From contig NZ_CP035281.1 of NCBI RefSeq assembly GCF_004103735.1, positions 1,054,001 to 1,118,000 of the forward strand: a stretch of 64,000 nt of DNA, in the 5' to 3' direction. Each line of letters begins with the position of its first letter. The first letter of the stretch is position 1. The position numbers and the translations under genes were made by a program. Below, in pieces: positions 9,601-16,971 of the stretch. Source of the stretch: Aminipila luticellarii (lineage in GTDB: Bacteria > Bacillota > Clostridia > Peptostreptococcales > Anaerovoracaceae). Under the pieces are notes generated by a model. The model saw only the letters and a list, made by a program, of their open reading frames with translations, was not told the DNA's origin and ran no database searches.

Positions 9601-9791
9601 AAAATGATTTTGAAATGATGGATAACATCAAAATTTATGTGAATGCAGATGAAGCAGTTGCAAAAGCTTTGCAGACTTATAATGCATATATTATGAAAGA
9701 AACTCTTGCAATAGAGATTCTTGACAAATCCGGCATGGACGAGTATGACTTAAATGGCCATAAGACAGGCATAGAGGTTGAAAGAGTGTAA
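6672..9791 (+). CDS. ileS: isoleucine--tRNA ligase (IleRS2-like)
   Basis: 1039 residues, full length. Class I synthetase signatures are the HIGH-equivalent GIHHVIARTLKD near residue 55 and KMSKSKGN near 600; the editing domain lies between (for example WTTTPWTLASN), and the anticodon-binding region starts around 690. Cysteine clusters (CPRCGTG, HCWRCGT, CDCG, CPHCG) are present. The HHVIART-style signature and overall layout resemble the eukaryote-like IleRS2 type, which in known cases is insensitive to mupirocin. That property is inferred here, not shown. Expression is controlled by the upstream isoleucine T-box. Its stop shares one base with the start of rlmN. Confidence 0.96.
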   Translation: MFRNLSEKPIAELQKEQAKAWKEENLLEKCVTTREGMPSFIFYEGPPTANGRPGIHHVIARTLKDSVCRYKTMKGFAVKRKAGWDTHGLPVEIEVEKQLNMSGKQDIEKYGIKEFNEKCRESVFTYEGMWREMTERMGYLIDLDNPYITLDNNFIETGWWILKEFFKAGLIYEGHKILPYCPRCGTGLASHEVAQGYKEVKTQTITAKFKRKDAEEYFLAWTTTPWTLASNVALTVGADIDYVKVKMHEDIEAEAGKVFYLAKNLADKVLGAEKYDIIAEMKGKELEYAEYEQLMPFLTPDKKAFFVTCADYVTIEDGTGIVHTAPAFGEDDYQTGRRYNLPVLNPVDEQGKYTDTPWAGHFVMEDGLDVEIIKWLAAEDKIFAKEKMEHNYPHCWRCGTPLIYYAKPSWYIEMTKLKDQLVANNKAVNWFPDFVGEKRFGNWLENVNDWAISRNRYWGTPIPIWRCDCGHLECIGSRAELVEKSVENITEDIELHRPYVDDVHLKCPHCGKPMSRIPEVMDCWFDSGSMPFAQHHYPFENKEKFDEELFPADFICEGIDQTRGWFYSLIAISTFVKGRAPYKNVLVNDLILDKDGKKMSKSKGNTVDPFVLFDKYGADATRWYLLYVSPAWSPTKFDEDGLIEIVSKFFGTLKNVYNFFVLYSNQDDMNPAELNVPYEKRPELDRWVLSKYNQLISDVMEEMNRYDHMKTVRKIQDFVTEDLSNWYIRRARRRFWGEEMTEDKKSVYATTYEVLVGISQLIAPFAPFIADEIYTKLTGNESVHISFFPEAKTELIDKNVEERMDLIRTMVGLGRGTREKERIKVRQPLSEILVDGKYEALISDLTPLIMEELNVKKVVFETKLDQFLNYSLKPNFKVAGPVLGAKIKAFGGALAQADPAELVAKLESDGEAVIPVGGEDFTINKELVEIKISAKEGFSVAMEDNIFTILDTTLNEELIEEGLARELVSKVQQLRKQNDFEMMDNIKIYVNADEAVAKALQTYNAYIMKETLAIEILDKSGMDEYDLNGHKTGIEVERV

Positions 9792-10834
9792 TGCCAGATA
9801 AAGTTCATTTAAAAGATATGACTCTCGAAGAAATGGCAAACTTCTTCGAGAGTCTTGGTGAAAAGAAATTTAGGGCGAAACAAGTATATCAATGGCTGTA
9901 CCGGGGCGTATGCAGTTTTGAGGAAATGACGGATCTGTCCAAGGAGCTTCGGCAGAAGCTGACGGAAACGGCGGAAGTAGGCAGCTTAAGGCTGTTGCAG
10001 GTGCAGGCATCCCAGGAAGACGGCACCAGAAAATATCTCTTTGGGCTGGCAGACGGTAACAGCGTAGAAAGTGTTTTTATGAAATATAAATATGGCAATT
10101 CCATCTGCATCTCTTCTCAGGCAGGATGCCGTATGGGATGTAAATTTTGTGCGTCTACCATAGGAGGTCTTTGCAGGAATCTGACAGCGGGAGAAATGGC
10201 GGATCAGATTATTTCCGTGGAAAAGAATACCGGAGAGAAGATCAGCAACATTGTGATAATGGGAACCGGTGAGCCATTTGATAATTATGAAAACCTTTCT
10301 AAATTTATATATTTAGTACACCATAAGGCTGGATTGAATATCGGCATGCGGAGCATTACTGTGTCTACTTGCGGCATCCTGCCTAAAATCGAAGTGTTTG
10401 CAAAGGAGTTTCCTCAGGTGAATCTGGCCATATCGCTGCATGCTCCCAACGATCAGATCCGAGATCTGACCATGCCGATCAATAAGAAATACAATATGGA
10501 ACAGCTTTTAAAAGCATGCAGGGACTATGTAGAAGAAACGGGCAGGCGGATCACTTTTGAATATGCGCTGGTATCCGGCGTAAATGATCAGGCTGTTCAC
10601 GCAGAAGAATTAGCAAAAAGATTGAAGGGAATGCTTTGTCACGTCAATTTGATCCCTTTGAACAATGTAACGGAAAGTAGCTTTTCCGGAGCTTCCAGAG
10701 TACAGGCTTCCCAATTTCAGGCTCAATTAGAGAAGTTAGGTATTCAGGCTACGGTCAGAAGAGAGTTGGGAAGCGATATTGATGCGGCATGCGGGCAGCT
10801 CCGATTAAAGAATTATGAAAATTTGGAAAATTAG
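9791..10834 (+). CDS. rlmN: 23S rRNA (adenine(2503)-C2)-methyltransferase RlmN
   Basis: 347 residues, normal length. The radical SAM cluster motif CRMGCKFCAST (CxxxCxxC) lies near residue 114, preceded by the N-terminal RNA-binding helical domain (FFESLGEKKFRAKQVYQWLY). MGTGEPFDNYEN and AISLHAPND are further RlmN signatures. A C-terminal cysteine in SDIDAACGQL is in position to be the methyl-carrying residue. The enzyme methylates A2503 of 23S rRNA and often A37 of tRNAs. Translation is coupled to ileS by the TAATG overlap, so it should share T-box control. Confidence 0.96.
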   Translation: MPDKVHLKDMTLEEMANFFESLGEKKFRAKQVYQWLYRGVCSFEEMTDLSKELRQKLTETAEVGSLRLLQVQASQEDGTRKYLFGLADGNSVESVFMKYKYGNSICISSQAGCRMGCKFCASTIGGLCRNLTAGEMADQIISVEKNTGEKISNIVIMGTGEPFDNYENLSKFIYLVHHKAGLNIGMRSITVSTCGILPKIEVFAKEFPQVNLAISLHAPNDQIRDLTMPINKKYNMEQLLKACRDYVEETGRRITFEYALVSGVNDQAVHAEELAKRLKGMLCHVNLIPLNNVTESSFSGASRVQASQFQAQLEKLGIQATVRRELGSDIDAACGQLRLKNYENLEN

Positions 10835-10855
10835 ATGGGGTTTGCGTGATTTATC

Positions 10856-10884
10856 TTGATAAGCCATAATCAATAGTGTATAAT
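10856..10884 (+). promoter_or_regulatory. sigma-A promoter of the P-loop protein gene
   Basis: TTGATA (10856-10861), a 17-base spacer and TATAAT (10879-10884), 70 bases before the ATG. Confidence 0.8.
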
Positions 10885-10954
10885 GTGGTTACACAAGGTA
10901 CTTTAGCAAGTTTTCGGATGCAAATATTGCATAGCTCAAGAGGAGGCGATTACA

Positions 10955-11377
10955 ATGGTTAAGTTATTAATCGGTAAGAAGGGTTCGGGTAAAACCAAAA
11001 CAATGCTGGCTCTGGCCAATGAAATGGTTGAAGACAGTAAGGGCAGTGTTATATTTATTAATAAAAACCAGAGACTGATGTGTGATTTAAAGCACAAAAT
11101 CAGGGTGGTGTGTATGGAAGACTTTAAGCATATCACCAACAGCGATGAGTACATAGGGTTTATTTATGGCATCATCAGCTCAGATCATGATATTGAAACT
11201 GTTTTTATTGACAGCATCTTAAAACATGCCGATATTCATGAGGACAATATTCCGGAATTCCTTGACAGACTCAAAAAGATTTCAAACCGATATGATATTG
11301 AGTTTGTTGTAAGCCTCAGTGTGGAGAAAGAAAGGCTAAAGACCATTGATCTCAGCCAATTTGAGATTTTAAATTAA
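10955..11377 (+). CDS. small P-loop ATP-binding protein of unknown role
   Basis: 140 residues starting with MVKLLIGKKGSGKTKTML, a Walker A motif (GKKGSGKT) at residues 7-14. A hydrophobic beta strand ending in aspartate (ETVFIDSILKHAD) around 88-100 could be Walker B. The ATG follows AGAGGAGG. It is a minimal NTP-binding domain without a recognisable partner domain. I do not recognise a specific family. It has its own promoter and a terminator, so it stands alone between rlmN and a DMT transporter gene. Confidence 0.8.
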   Translation: MVKLLIGKKGSGKTKTMLALANEMVEDSKGSVIFINKNQRLMCDLKHKIRVVCMEDFKHITNSDEYIGFIYGIISSDHDIETVFIDSILKHADIHEDNIPEFLDRLKKISNRYDIEFVVSLSVEKERLKTIDLSQFEILN

Positions 11378-11412
11378 TAAGAATATATAGCAAGAGGATT
11401 GCTTGAGAAAGC

Positions 11413-11438
11413 GGCGGTGAACATTCACCGCCCTTTTT
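11413..11438 (+). terminator. rho-independent terminator
   Basis: GGCGGTGAA (11413-11421) pairs perfectly with TTCACCGCC (11424-11432) and is followed by CTTTTT. Confidence 0.9.
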
Positions 11439-11484
11439 GGGTAAAGCTAGAAAATGAAATGACGAGAAGCAGAGGAAAAAAGTA

Positions 11485-12393
11485 ATGAAAAGAGTAGGAA
11501 TATATATTTTTCTGACAGCGTTCTTATTTGGAACGATGGAGGTGGCCTTAAAACTTGCCGGTAATGGGATGGATTCCTTCCAGCTGACATTTTGGCGTTT
11601 TTTTATTGGGGGCATTTTATTGATGCCGTTTGCTTTTAATGAAATCAGAATAAATCAAACGAGATTAGAATTAAAGGATTTTGGGTATTTACTAATAGTA
11701 GGTATCCTGTGTATTCCAATCAGCATGCTGTTCTTTCAGCTGGGTGTTATGCGTTCCAATGCGTCCACTGCCTCGGTCATCATGTGTATTAACCCGCTTT
11801 TTACCATGATTTTTGCCCATTTCATGTCTGACGAAAAATTTAGTAAAAAGAAAATGATTGTAATGATATGGGGGATAGCGGGGCTTTTTTTCATGGTGAG
11901 GCCCTGGAATATCCAAGAGGGAAATACACCCATAGGAATGCTTTTTATGCTGATTGCGGCGGCCACCTTTGGCCTTTATACCGTAGCGGGCAAGAACAGT
12001 ATAAAAAAGATGGGAATTATGGCACAGACCAGCATAAGCTTTATTTTAGGCTCCGGAGTTCTGCTTGTTATCATGCTCTTTCTTCATAAGCCTGTTTTTC
12101 GAGGTGTTGCAGATAACCTTGTATTGGTTCTCTACATCGGCATTTTTGTCACAGGCCTGGGATACTATTTTTATTTTGCCGCCATTAAGCTGTCGGATGC
12201 GACTACAGGATCCATAGCCTTTTTCATTAAGCCGGCCATTGCACCGGTCATAGCTGTTATCATACTGGGAGATAAGCTGCTGTGGAATACGTACTTAGGA
12301 ATTGCGCTTATTTTAATCGCTTCTTATCTAAATATATATAATAAGAAAACAGAGGATAGAAACATTGAACAAGAACAAATTGAATTTAAGTGA
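11485..12393 (+). CDS. DMT superfamily (EamA) transporter
   Basis: 302 residues with about ten hydrophobic segments and two EamA repeats (FLFGTMEVALKLAGNGMDSF in the first; YYFYFAAIKLSDATTGSIAF in the second). It is a predicted small-metabolite exporter in the cytoplasmic membrane with unknown substrate. Its 3' end overlaps the start of the Nudix gene by 29 bases, so the two are probably co-translated. It is distinct in sequence from the DMT gene at 768-1658. Confidence 0.88.
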   Translation: MKRVGIYIFLTAFLFGTMEVALKLAGNGMDSFQLTFWRFFIGGILLMPFAFNEIRINQTRLELKDFGYLLIVGILCIPISMLFFQLGVMRSNASTASVIMCINPLFTMIFAHFMSDEKFSKKKMIVMIWGIAGLFFMVRPWNIQEGNTPIGMLFMLIAAATFGLYTVAGKNSIKKMGIMAQTSISFILGSGVLLVIMLFLHKPVFRGVADNLVLVLYIGIFVTGLGYYFYFAAIKLSDATTGSIAFFIKPAIAPVIAVIILGDKLLWNTYLGIALILIASYLNIYNKKTEDRNIEQEQIEFK

Positions 12394-13006
12394 AATTGAA
12401 AATATCTTTAAGAACAGAAAGCCTGCTGCTATAGGCGAGTATCATTATTTTTCCGTCCTGGTTCCTTTAATTGAGAAAGATGGGGAGCTTTATTTACTGT
12501 ATGAGATACGTGCAAAGTCTCTGAAAACTCAGCCGGGGGAAATATGCTTTCCGGGAGGAGCTGTTGAAAAAAACGAGACAAAAAGACAGTGTGCGATTCG
12601 GGAGACCTGTGAAGAGCTGGGTGTGGAGAAGAAGGATATACGCATTATTTCAGAGCTGGACACCTTGTATACGTACAGCAATTTTACCATGTATTGTTTT
12701 TTGGGAAAGATTTCTTATGAAGCACTGAGCCAGAAAAAAATAAATGAAGATGAAGTGCAAGAATTCTTCCTGGTGCCGCTGAATTATATGATGGATCAGG
12801 CTCCATTTATCTATAATGTGGATGTATTGCCAAACATAGGGACAGATTTTCCCTATGATTTGTTAAAACTTAACAATGGATATAATTGGAGAAAGGGTAA
12901 ATCGGAGGTGCCAATTTATACGTATGAGGACAAAAGCATATGGGGCTTAACCGCTAGAATTACACATAATTTTGTAAATATCATAAAGCTGGAAAACAGG
13001 GAATAA
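12365..13006 (+). CDS. Nudix hydrolase, CoA pyrophosphatase-like
   Basis: 213 residues from a TTG start (AGAGGA nine bases upstream); no nearer ATG exists. The Nudix box runs from GGAVEKNET through RETCEELGV (GX5EX7REXXEEXG) near residues 66-89. It is preceded by QPGEICFPGG, the segment typical of the CoA diphosphatase (NudL-like) branch. Such enzymes hydrolyse CoA derivatives to 4'-phosphopantetheine and 3',5'-ADP; the substrate here is inferred only. It overlaps the transporter gene, and its stop codon lies inside a terminator hairpin. Confidence 0.87.
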   Translation: MNKNKLNLSEIENIFKNRKPAAIGEYHYFSVLVPLIEKDGELYLLYEIRAKSLKTQPGEICFPGGAVEKNETKRQCAIRETCEELGVEKKDIRIISELDTLYTYSNFTMYCFLGKISYEALSQKKINEDEVQEFFLVPLNYMMDQAPFIYNVDVLPNIGTDFPYDLLKLNNGYNWRKGKSEVPIYTYEDKSIWGLTARITHNFVNIIKLENRE

Positions 13007-13024
13007 ATTTCTCCTGTTTTTTTA
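12993..13024 (+). terminator. rho-independent terminator overlapping the Nudix stop codon
   Basis: AAAACAGG (12993-13000) pairs with CCTGTTTT (13013-13020) and a T run follows. The stop codon TAA lies in the loop. Confidence 0.75.
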
Positions 13025-13143
13025 TTGGTAATTTTTATATAATGATTTTTGCATAAAATGGGGTCTATACTCTTTCAAGGAGGCAAACAAGAAATAACCA
13101 ACGTCTCCTAGTTTTGGATAAAGTGGAAAGGGAGGACAAAATC

Positions 13144-14088
13144 ATGAAAACCAAATTTGTCAAAACAACGTTATCACTATCATTACTGCTTATGGCAGCC
13201 GCACCAACTGCGGCTTTTGCAGGAACAAACTGTAACGCCAATGTTTCAGTTCCATTGAACCAATCTGTGGTTAAGAATTTGAATAGCTGTTTCACAAGTG
13301 CAGGAGTACAGAATTGTTTTAAAAATCTAAATTGCACAGACTCGAAATGCTATGTTAAATTTGTAGATGGCAAGCTTCAGCTTGTTTCTGATAATAATTG
13401 CAGTCAAAGTCAAACGGTTCAAAATCAGAAATCAAAAGACTGCAACGTGTTAAAGCCTATCAGCAACGGTACGACAACCAACACCAACACTGGTAAGGAC
13501 ACAACCACAAATACAAACACTGGTAAGGACACGACCACTAACACCAACACCGGCAAGGACACAACTACCAACACCAACACTGGTAAAGACACGACCACAA
13601 ATACAAACACTGGTAAGGACACGACAACTAACACTAACACCGGCAAGGACACAACTACCAACCCCAACACTGGTAAAGACACGACCACAAATAATACAGG
13701 TACGTTCGGTTCTTACGAGCAGCAGGTCGTAGATATTGTGAACCAGGAAAGAGCTAAGTCCGGACTTGCACCGCTGACTATCAACGCTAAATTGTCTCAG
13801 GTTGCGGAGAAGAAGGCAGAGGATATGAGAGATCAGAATTATTTCTCCCATACATCCCCAACTTACGGTTCACCGTTTGACATGATGAAGCAGTTCGGCA
13901 TCACGTATACTGCGGCAGGTGAAAATATTGCAAAAGGACAGAAGACTCCTCAGGACGTTATGACTGCTTGGATGAATTCTTCCGGACACCGGGCAAACAT
14001 TATGAACAGCAATTACCAGCAGATCGGCGTAGGCTATGTAACAGACAGCAACGGAACGACATACTGGGTGCAGGAATTCATTAAATAA
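13144..14088 (+). CDS. secreted CAP/SCP-domain protein with Thr/Asn repeat linker
   Basis: 314 residues from the ATG at 13144 (GGGAGG upstream); an in-frame ATG at 13114 precedes that site. It has a clear signal peptide ending near AAFAG, then a Cys-containing N-terminal region (CNANVS, CFTSAGVQNCFKNLNC) and a linker of seven TTTNTNTGKD units. A C-terminal CAP domain of the YkwD type follows, with HTSP, GENIAKG and AWMNSSGHRANIM. Extracellular CAP proteins of Firmicutes are common but mostly of unknown activity. The linker probably spans the cell wall. The paired cysteines could form disulfides, which is notable for an anaerobe. Confidence 0.92.
   Translation: MKTKFVKTTLSLSLLLMAAAPTAAFAGTNCNANVSVPLNQSVVKNLNSCFTSAGVQNCFKNLNCTDSKCYVKFVDGKLQLVSDNNCSQSQTVQNQKSKDCNVLKPISNGTTTNTNTGKDTTTNTNTGKDTTTNTNTGKDTTTNTNTGKDTTTNTNTGKDTTTNTNTGKDTTTNPNTGKDTTTNNTGTFGSYEQQVVDIVNQERAKSGLAPLTINAKLSQVAEKKAEDMRDQNYFSHTSPTYGSPFDMMKQFGITYTAAGENIAKGQKTPQDVMTAWMNSSGHRANIMNSNYQQIGVGYVTDSNGTTYWVQEFIK
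13471..13680 (+). repeat. seven tandem 30-bp repeats in the CAP protein gene
   Basis: Seven head-to-tail in-frame 30-base units encode TTTNTNTGKD, the last with Pro in place of Thr, followed by a partial eighth unit. Synonymous third-position changes separate the copies, so some are old duplications, but units 3/4 and 5/6 are very close. The copy number is likely to vary between strains. Confidence 0.95.
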
Positions 14089-14129
14089 TCACCTTAAAGC
14101 TTTTGGCGAATAGGCGTACAATAACTATG

Positions 14130-14158
14130 TTGAAAAATTTCTTCATAACATTTATAAT
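14130..14158 (+). promoter_or_regulatory. sigma-A promoter of the nucleoside importer genes
   Basis: TTGAAA (14130-14135), a 17-base spacer and TATAAT (14153-14158), 48 bases before the ATG of the lipoprotein gene. Confidence 0.8.
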
Positions 14159-14205
14159 ATAAAACATGGAAAATAATCAACCGTATTCCAGAAGGGAGAA
14201 ATCTT

Positions 14206-15312
14206 ATGAAGAAATTTTTGGCAATTGTACTGGCTCTTGTGCTTGTACTTGGTTTAGTTGCCTGTGGGGACAAGAAAGAAGCGGCAAAGGACAACACAAA
14301 GGAAACCTATGAAATTGCAATGATTACGGATGTCGGCGAAATTGACGACAAATCCTTTAATCAGGGGACTTGGGAAGGCATCAAAGCTTACGCTGAGAAA
14401 AACAATATTTCTCACAAGTATTATAAACCGACCGAACAGACGGAGGATGCTTATTTAGCGGCTATTCAGCTGGCTGTTAAAGGGGGAGCAAAGATTGTTG
14501 TAACACCGGGATATTTATTTGAAGTACCGATTTATCGGGCTCAGGAAATGTATCCGGAGGTTCACTTTGTTTTGATTGACGGTTATCCGAACGACGGCAC
14601 AAAAGATGCAAACGGTAATACGACAGCGGCACCGGCAAAGAATTCTGTTGGAATTAAGTTTGCCGAAGAGCAGTCCGGATATCTGGCAGGTTATGCGGCC
14701 GTTATAGACGGATATACTAAGCTTGGATTCATGGGCGGAATGGCTGTTCCCGCTGTAGTGCGATACGGATATGGATTCGCACAGGGCGCTGATGCAGCCG
14801 CTAAAGAGCTGGGTCTTGCTGCGGGCAGTATTGAGCTGAAATACAACTACACCGGCGGATTCGACGCAACTCCGGAAGTGCAGACACTGGCTTCTTCCTG
14901 GTATTCTGACGGAACAGAAGTAATCTTCGGCTGCGGCGGTAAGGTAGGAAACGCCGTAATGGCTGCTGCTGAATCCGCAAAAGGAAAAGTCATCGGTGTT
15001 GACGTAGACCAGAGCAGTGAATCCGATACGGTTATTACTTCTGCGATGAAGGGACTTGCGGCTTCCGTACAGTCTATGCTTTCAGACTACTATGGAGATA
15101 AATTCCCTGGCGCACAGAGCTTGACTCTTGGTGCTGCGGAAGATGGTGTACAGCTTCCTATGGACACTTCCAAGTTTAACACATTTACTAAGGACGATTA
15201 TGATGCGGTTTACAAACAGTTGGCAAGCGGCGAGATTAAACTACAGAAGGATGATGTAAAAAGTGCAGATCAATTAGGTTTAAGCTACGTCAAGGTACAG
15301 GTTATTAAGTAA
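14206..15312 (+). CDS. BMP family substrate-binding lipoprotein (PnrA-like)
   Basis: 368 residues. A lipoprotein signal peptide ends in the lipobox LVAC near residue 22, so it should be anchored on the outside of the membrane. The mature part is a BMP/PnrA-type binding protein (IAMITDVGEIDDKSFNQGTWEG; ADVYGY-like central region; VIGVDVDQSSESDTVITSAMK). Relatives bind purine nucleosides. The next three genes encode the ATPase and two permeases of the same importer, and an internal terminator separates this gene from them. Confidence 0.94.
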   Translation: MKKFLAIVLALVLVLGLVACGDKKEAAKDNTKETYEIAMITDVGEIDDKSFNQGTWEGIKAYAEKNNISHKYYKPTEQTEDAYLAAIQLAVKGGAKIVVTPGYLFEVPIYRAQEMYPEVHFVLIDGYPNDGTKDANGNTTAAPAKNSVGIKFAEEQSGYLAGYAAVIDGYTKLGFMGGMAVPAVVRYGYGFAQGADAAAKELGLAAGSIELKYNYTGGFDATPEVQTLASSWYSDGTEVIFGCGGKVGNAVMAAAESAKGKVIGVDVDQSSESDTVITSAMKGLAASVQSMLSDYYGDKFPGAQSLTLGAAEDGVQLPMDTSKFNTFTKDDYDAVYKQLASGEIKLQKDDVKSADQLGLSYVKVQVIK

Positions 15313-15357
15313 ATAAAACGTAAAGACACGGTTGATAAGATGATTATTTAAATAAAG

Positions 15358-15387
15358 AACAACACACCTTTTGGTGTGTTGTTTTTT
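15358..15387 (+). terminator. internal terminator between the binding protein and its ABC genes
   Basis: A perfect 11-bp stem (15358-15368 with 15373-15383), loop TTTT, then a T run. It should reduce read-through so that the binding protein is made in excess of the ATPase and permeases. Confidence 0.85.
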
Positions 15388-15407
15388 CTGTTAAATTTAG
15401 GTATAAT
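15379..15407 (+). promoter_or_regulatory. possible secondary promoter for the ABC genes
   Basis: TTGTTT (15379-15384) inside the terminator tail, a 17-base spacer and TATAAT (15402-15407), 33 bases before the ATPase gene. Confidence 0.5.
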
Positions 15408-15439
15408 ATCTATATTATATTGAAGAGAGGACAACTATT

Positions 15440-16969
15440 ATGGAATATATAATAGAGATGTTGAACATCACGAAGGAGTTTCCGGGCATTGTAGCCAATG
15501 ATGATATTACATTACAGCTCAAAAAAGGAGAGATTCATGCGCTGCTTGGTGAGAACGGAGCCGGAAAGTCTACGCTGATGAGCGTTCTGTTCGGTATGTA
15601 TCAGCCTGAAAAGGGTGTCATCAAAAAGAACGGACAGGAAGTAAAAATCAATGATCCAAATGATGCCAACGCACTGGGAATCGGTATGGTACACCAGCAT
15701 TTTAAGCTGGTACACAACTTTACAGTGCTTCAAAATATCATTTTAGGTGTGGAAACCACCAAAAACGGAATATTAAAAATGGGCGAGGCAAGGGAAAAGA
15801 TCATAGCCTTGTCCGAAAAGTATGGATTGATGGTAGACCCTGAGGCAAAGGTCGAGGACATCACGGTAGGCATGCAGCAGAGAGTGGAAATTTTAAAAAT
15901 GCTTTATAGGGATAACGAAATCCTTATTTTTGATGAGCCTACGGCCGTATTAACGCCCCAGGAGATAGAAGAATTGATGAAAATTATGAAGGGGCTTGCC
16001 GCAGAGGGAAAATCCATCCTCTTTATTACGCATAAGCTGAATGAAATAAAAGCAGTTGCCGACAGATGCACGGTGCTTCGAAAGGGAAAGTATATCGGAA
16101 CCATAGACGTAGCGTCTACCTCTAAAGAGGAAATGTCGGAAATGATGGTGGGGCGAAAAGTAGATCTGACCGTTCAGAAAAAGCCGATTGAGCCGGGTAA
16201 TGTGGTACTTGAAGTAAAGAATATGACTGTAAAATCCAAGCACCACAGCAAAAATGCCGTGAATAATGTTTCGTTTCAAGTTCGAAAGGGAGAGATTGTC
16301 TGTATTGCAGGAATAGACGGAAACGGACAATCGGAACTGGTCTACGGATTGACCGGACTGTTGCAGGTAGAATCGGGTGAGATCTTTATCAATGGGCAGA
16401 ACATTACCAAGGAGAGTATTCGCAAGAGAAATCTGGACGGTTTGAGCCATATCCCCGAAGACAGGCATAAGGATGGGCTGATATTAGATTACAATCTGAC
16501 TGAAAATCTCATACTAAAGAATTATTTTAAGCCGGGATTTCAGAAGGGCAGCTTTATTAATTTTAAGAAATCAAGAGAGTATGCGGAAAAGCTGATCCAG
16601 CAATTTGATATACGAAGCGGACAAGGGACTAAAACTATGGTTCGAAGCATGTCCGGAGGAAATCAACAAAAAGCGATTATTGCCAGGGAGCTGGATTTGG
16701 ATCCGGAAATACTGATTGCCGTACAGCCTACTAGGGGGCTGGACGTAGGTGCTATCGAATATATTCATAAACAGCTGATTGAAAAGCGGGACGAAGGAAA
16801 AGCCGTTCTCCTTGTGTCTTTGGAACTGGATGAAGTCATGAATGTGAGCGACCGGATTCTGGTGATTTATGAGGGTGAGCTCGTTGCGGATGTGGATCCA
16901 AAGGAAATAACCATGAATGAATTGGGGCTATATATGGCAGGATCAAAAAGAAATGAGGTGACAGCATAA
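15440..16969 (+). CDS. nucleoside ABC importer ATP-binding protein (two ABC domains)
   Basis: 509 residues with two fused ABC ATPase domains, the layout of sugar/nucleoside importers (NupO/YufO-like). Domain 1 has Walker A GENGAGKST and Walker B LIFDEPTAVL. Domain 2 has a degenerate Walker A (GIDGNGQSE, no lysine), signature SGGNQQKAIIARE, and AVQPTRGLDVG where the Walker B/D-loop region should be. One domain is therefore probably a catalytically weak site, as is normal for this family. It is followed three bases later by the first permease gene. Confidence 0.94.
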   Translation: MEYIIEMLNITKEFPGIVANDDITLQLKKGEIHALLGENGAGKSTLMSVLFGMYQPEKGVIKKNGQEVKINDPNDANALGIGMVHQHFKLVHNFTVLQNIILGVETTKNGILKMGEAREKIIALSEKYGLMVDPEAKVEDITVGMQQRVEILKMLYRDNEILIFDEPTAVLTPQEIEELMKIMKGLAAEGKSILFITHKLNEIKAVADRCTVLRKGKYIGTIDVASTSKEEMSEMMVGRKVDLTVQKKPIEPGNVVLEVKNMTVKSKHHSKNAVNNVSFQVRKGEIVCIAGIDGNGQSELVYGLTGLLQVESGEIFINGQNITKESIRKRNLDGLSHIPEDRHKDGLILDYNLTENLILKNYFKPGFQKGSFINFKKSREYAEKLIQQFDIRSGQGTKTMVRSMSGGNQQKAIIARELDLDPEILIAVQPTRGLDVGAIEYIHKQLIEKRDEGKAVLLVSLELDEVMNVSDRILVIYEGELVADVDPKEITMNELGLYMAGSKRNEVTA

Positions 16970-16971
16970 GG

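Noticed and set aside
13471-13680. Regularly spaced repeats, possible CRISPR
   Set aside because: Units are contiguous and in frame, with no unique spacers; no cas genes are near.
13425-13851. Two repetitive open frames on the minus strand (Val/Leu/Phe-rich)
   Set aside because: They are antisense shadows of the 30-bp repeats in the CAP protein gene and have no start signals or family match.
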